Source: Monoplex corrugatus (taxonomy: Eukaryota; Mollusca; Gastropoda; Littorinimorpha; Ranellidae). Taken from it: a stretch of 64,000 nt of DNA. The stretch spans positions 50,202,246-50,266,245 of the forward strand of contig JAPXFY010000026.1 in NCBI GenBank assembly GCA_030674185.1, read 5' to 3'. Each line of letters starts with the position of its first letter. The first letter of the stretch is position 1. Under the pieces are notes generated by a model, which had not been told where the DNA came from, did not search any database, and saw nothing but the letters and a program-made list of their open reading frames with translations. Positions 59,957 through 64,000 of this stretch are shown here, piece after piece. Both the position numbers and the translations under genes were made by a program.

Positions 59957-60826
59957 CCCCTTGACTGCCTAGAACGTAACTCATGTTGTGGTTTTGGTAG
60001 TAGCAGGCGCCTAACAATGTGAAATTCATGTTCATTTTTCGTCGGCTTCGCCTGGCAAAACTATAAGGGAAATAACACTACAAACTGTTTCACTGTTATC
60101 TAGGAAGGTAAAATCAGGGTTGTAGCCCTTTGATTGTTGGCCAATGATTGACTAGTCACCGTAGCTTTTCTTGGAATTTCTAAGACTTTCGGAGAAACTG
60201 ATTAGCATATCCAAGATGGCGAACCCTTCAGGCAGCTTGTCTGGTCGACCAGTTCGATCAGTTTTCCGACGTTTTTCCGTATTGGAAGTTTTAGATGAAG
60301 TCCTAAATGACCAAGACAGTGATGAAGAGGACTTTTTGGGAGAAGATGACGATGATTTTGATGAAGATGAGACTGACACCAACCAGCATCATCCTCTTTG
60401 GTCTGGTCTCTTGCACGAAGGCTTGGACTATGTTACCCCTTTTTGTTCATGGATTACCACATCAGTTTTATCTACTTGGAGTACAATGAGTACCAGACAC
60501 TTTCCTTTGATATTCAGTGTTCAATAAAACTAAGTTTTTTACTGTTTTCATTGGTTTTATGTTCCGTAATATGTGTATTTATCTTCCGAAACTGTCATTT
60601 TTGGGGGGAAAAAAACTTTTTTTTCCATACTAATTACAAACAAAACCAAATTATAGTTATATCACATCATAGACAGGGATATAAGGAAAAAACATGCCAA
60701 AAATCTTAGAGATCTGTCAGTAAATGAATGAGCAATGCACACTTTAGTAAACATACCGTAAAAATCAAAATTTTGCTCCAGCAGATAGGAGTTCAAAAAT
60801 AGCCATTTTTCAGGCAGTCAAGGGGT
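59957..60826 (+). mobile_element. Internally deleted piggyBac-like transposon in the LINE
   Basis: TTAA at 59953-59956 and 60827-60830 flank an 870-bp element. Its ends CCCCTTGACTGCC and GGCAGTCAAGGGG are perfect 13-bp inverted repeats. TTAA target use plus such ends define the piggyBac superfamily. Inside lies a short frame with a piggyBac-like acidic N-terminus; the catalytic DDD region is absent, so the copy cannot move itself. The LINE flanks (EQAVAF on the left, KIWLKKRTPAHH on the right) are contiguous parts of one protein when the element is removed, apart from a one-base slip in the A-run beside the right TTAA. Confidence 0.88.
60216..60527 (+). pseudogene. Truncated piggyBac-like transposase, N-terminal part
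   Basis: ATG at 60216 (CCAAGATGGCG context) opens 103 codons. Residues 1-55 resemble the N-terminal region of piggyBac transposases: a short basic stretch (RPVRSVFRRFSVLEVL) followed by a strongly acidic run (DSDEEDFLGEDDDDFDEDE). After that the frame enters sequence that looks like the former 3' end (HHPLWSGLLHEGLDYV), so the catalytic core was lost by internal deletion. TAA at 60525 overlaps an AATAAA signal at 60523-60528. A short acidic peptide could still be made; whether it interacts with active transposase is unknown. Confidence 0.6.
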
Positions 60827-63775
60827 TAAAAAAGAAAAATTTAAAATTTGGCTGAAAAAAAGAACACCTGCACATCATTTGAACATGAAGAAGGCTAAAA
60901 TTCAGTGTAATAGGGTTATAGCACAAGCAAAGAAGTCCTATTGGACCAGTTTCTGTAACGATGAAGTATCTGAATCAAAGGATATGTACAAAGTGTGGAA
61001 AAAAGTAAAAGAAATAAACAAGGTCATACACTGCCAATCTACCCAATTAAGTTTAAAGATAATTTATTTCCAAGTTCCTTTGGAAAAAAACTTGCATCTT
61101 CTTGGAAAAAAAACTTACATCTTCCTTAATCTTTTTTCAGACAATAGCCGATCAGTTCATTTAAAGTTAACTAATGGTAAACACAGAATAGAACAAGAGA
61201 AAAATGACATTTATGTTCTGATTTCTAAGGACAGTTTTTTTATCAATTCTCCCATTCAACTGGACAAATTCATGGAAACTTTGGCGTCTTTTTCATCCAA
61301 TAAATCTTCTGATGGTCTAGATGGTATTTCTTATTAGATTTTAATTCATTTGCCTATGAAGTGGAAGGAATTATTACACTCATTTTTCCAAAAATGGAAG
61401 GCTCTTCCAAAACTCTGGAAGAAGTCCATGATAATTTCCATCATTAAGGAAGGCAAATCAAGGTCACTTCCTGACAGTTACAGACCAATAGCTTTAACTT
61501 CTCATACTAGGAAACGATGGAAAAGATTATCCAGAAGTGTTTGTTCCATTATTGTGAAAGAAATTATATCATTCCACCTCATCAGGCAGGATTTCGGAAA
61601 GGGCGATGTATAACAGATCATTTAGTGAAACTTACAAGTCAAATCAAAAAGCAATTTTCTCACAGAAAAAGCACTTTGGCTACGTTTTTTGATGTAAAGA
61701 AGGCTTACGACACTGTGTGGCATTCAAGACTGCTGTATAAATTAAAGAGCATTGGTGTAACAGGTAAAATGTATTACTACATTAAAGACTTTTTATCCTG
61801 TAGATCAATATGTGTAAGGTTAGGGACTGTGTACTCTTCATTTAAAGATACAGACATGGGGATCCCTCAGGGGTCAATCATAGTCCCAATCCTGTTCAAT
61901 ATACTTCTTTATGATTTACCAAAATATTCGTCGAAGACCACTGATGTTGTACAGTATGCAGATGATGTTGCGATTTGGATGAATACCACTCTTCTACAAA
62001 CAAAAGAACAATCACCCATGTACAAAAGCTCTACCAATGTGATCTTGAAAACCTAGTAATTACATGAAAGACAATGGTCTGGAGTTATCGAGTGGACAGA
62101 CTTATCTTATGCTTTATAAGCCCACCGTTAAATTTCTTGGAGTGTACTTAACTCGAAAGTTGAATTGGAGACACCATATAGAATGTTTAATCACAAAAGC
62201 AAACAAAAGACTTAATTTCTTAAAAATGATTAACAGACAGCCCTGGAGCCAAGACACTCAAACTATATTGCACCTAGCGATTTCTTTGGTTCGATCGAAA
62301 CTGCTTTATGGACAAGAGGTATATTTTACTGCCTCGAATACACTCTTGAAAAAATTACAGAGTGTAGACAGCAAAGCTATTAAATTGGCTCTCAGTGTGC
62401 ACGTTCATACAAACACAATGAAGTCTTATAAAGAAAAGTAACATATTACTGCTTACCGATCAACGTGACTTAGCGGTGACAAAGTATGTTATTAGAGCTC
62501 TGGCTGTAAAGAACTCGGTTAAGAATGAGTTACTATAGACCTCGGAGACTGACTATCCTCAAGGAGCTTGAAAGGTGCGTTCTTTTCAACCTGTTCGAAA
62601 TTTTGCAGATGTTCTCCAAAGCAAAAATAATGTTGATGTAAATAACATTCCAGTAATGCCACTTATTCCATCCATACCTTCCTGGGAACTTGAAAAAGCT
62701 AGCTTTGACATAGACTACATAAATCTCAATAAAACAGAAGAAATAAATATTCTAGTTTCAGAAGTCAAATCTCATTTAACCTCATATTATTTTAATCACT
62801 TAAAAATGTTCACAGACGGGTCTGTTTTAGATACAGCTGACAGCGGAGCTGGATTCGTCATTCCTGCCTTAAAGGTTCAAAAATCTTTTTGTATAGGTAA
62901 AGGCTTTTCTATTTTTACATCAGAATTGTACGCGATATTGATGGCTCTAAACTATATTAATAGCCTCTCATATCTGCAATATACTATTGTGTGTTGATTC
63001 TAAATCAGTGTTACATAGCTTGAAACAGGCAGAAAATGTAATACAAACTGACATTGTCTTTGAGATCAAACATTAATTTTGATCCATTGTATTTCATCCA
63101 GCGGTGTTGGTATAAATTTTTGCTGGGTTGTCACATTGTGGACTTCATTGGAATGAAGTTTCAGACAAATTAGCAAAAGACAATGCATCTAATAATGCAA
63201 ATACCATAACATTCCATAATTTATGACTATCAGTTCATGAACTTGGTTCTGTGTTAGAACATTCAGTTTATACAGATTTCTCCAGTACCCAAAGCCTGAT
63301 CCCTTACTTCCCTAGACAGATAGCGTCCTTAATATACACACTATGGCATAACTCTTGGAAAACAAAATATTCACAAAATGTATGTATTTGTTCAAAAACA
63401 TTATCAGTCCACCATCTGCTCTTTGAATGTGCTATCTTACTTACGACATAGAGAAATAACAATCTCGATTTTTCATGTACTGACTCTAGAGATATCCTTT
63501 ACAACAAAAATAATGATATTATTTTGGTAGGCCAGCTAATTCTCAGATCCCCTGTTGGCAGATTGTTATGAAGAGTTAATTAATTGTTGTATGTTATTAT
63601 TTGACACTGTTAATTCATTGTTCTGAATTGTTAATTATAATTGTTCCCCTTCTTACATTCAAATTTCCACAACCCCTCCCCATCTGCTACCTTTTTTGTT
63701 GTTGTTGTTGTTGTTGTGTGTGTGTGTGTGTTGTAAAATCACTATTGTGAACAGACATTAAATAAAAGATTCCTT

Positions 63776-63778
<3 letters not shown>

Positions 63779-63826
<48 letters not shown>
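63779..63826. repeat. TC microsatellite, 3' flank of the RNase H LINE
   Basis: About 48 bp of TC repeats begin directly after the LINE 3' end (AAGATTCCTTCC). Confidence 0.95.
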
Positions 63827-63830
<4 letters not shown>

Positions 63831-64000
63831 CATGGTCAAGGGTTAGATGTAGAAAAATATTGATCTGCATGTTCCATTACCCTCGAAATTTATGTGTTCT
63901 TCTTTTCTCTCTCCTTCTGTCCTCAACAGTGTGATCCTGTCTTCCTCTCTGTATCCAGAATGTATAAATCCATGCTTTGACATGGGACTGTGCTGTATAA

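Larger units (their letters stand above)
59020..63778 (+). mobile_element. LINE with endonuclease, RT and RNase H (Jockey/I-type group), decayed
   Basis: The ORF2 remnant begins at once after the TC tract with LQWNCRSVHSN, the start of an endonuclease domain. It continues with VAIYTRSDL (about 59199) and GSDHLPIEIKL (about 59648). After the inserted piggyBac-like element it resumes with QAKKSYW (about 60925), then SYRPIALTS (about 61482), GFRKGRCITDHL (about 61591), DVKKAYDTVW (about 61690), GIPQGSIIVPILFNILLYDL (about 61860) and catalytic YADD (61955-61966). The RNase H domain follows: MFTDGSVLDTADSGAGF near 62807, FTSELYAILMALNY near 62917, DSK near 62999 and HCGLHWNEVSDKLAKD near 63137. 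The C-terminal zinc-knuckle-like tail (HHLLFEC) is near 63409. The 3' UTR has ATTAAATAAAAG near 63757 and passes into TC repeats. Several stops and frameshifts (for example 59376, 59919, 61337, 62056 and 62441) make it inactive. ORF1 and the 5' UTR are absent. Confidence 0.9.

Overview
The window is eukaryotic, gene-poor and repeat-rich, most likely from a marine or freshwater mollusc (gastropod-like). The reasons are spliced coding exons separated by 6-12 kb introns, long CA and TC microsatellites every few kb, RTE-type LINEs, a LINE with an RNase H domain, several tRNA-derived SINEs, and TTAA-flanked DNA transposons. The species call is inference; no organism marker was seen.

Host gene. One plus-strand gene appears to run through most of the window. 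It starts with a 277-codon first coding exon (1419-2251) and reaches a 347-codon disordered exon (39934-40974) and a 958-codon Ser/Thr-rich last exon (53471-56347). Smaller exons that keep the frame were found by eye at 8259-8349, 20811-20864, 29362-29466 and 47115-47186. After the first junction every proposed exon starts and ends in phase 0. The joined product would be about 1,690 residues and largely disordered. I do not recognise the protein, and its unity as one gene is inferred from splice phase and composition only.

Mobile elements. (1) A decayed RTE-like LINE lies at 2770-5760 (+). (2) A 5'-truncated RTE LINE lies at 27805-28990 (-). (3) A LINE with endonuclease, RT and RNase H lies at 59020-63778 (+), and a 3'-end-only copy of the same family lies at 53008-53283. 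Both copies have TC microsatellite on both sides. (4) An internally deleted piggyBac-like element (59957-60826) has inserted at TTAA in that LINE. (5) Four palindromic TTAA MITEs (about 29.7, 34.8, 37.7 and 51.9 kb) have ends like those of the piggyBac element; one sits in a dispersed repeat whose unoccupied relative is also in the window. (6) A 4.8-kb element with 16-bp perfect terminal inverted repeats lies at 9552-14377 and carries a 634-bp foldback element with 8-bp target duplications. (7) A second foldback is at 36888-37621. (8) A mariner transposase remnant is at about 47.46-48.13 kb. (9) tRNA-derived SINE families are scattered in the introns.

Tandem repeats include a 76-bp array at 50.8-51.6 kb, a 37-bp array at 56.58-56.84 kb grown out of a SINE, a 50-bp array at 22.5 kb, a 172-bp higher-order array at 43.8-44.3 kb, and many dinucleotide tracts.

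Stretches not listed (for example 7.2-8.2, 16.3-18.2, 18.7-20.5, 26.2-27.6, 35.0-36.8 and 48.2-49.9 kb) are AT-rich intronic or intergenic DNA in which I see no supportable gene. No rRNA, tRNA gene or CRISPR array was seen.
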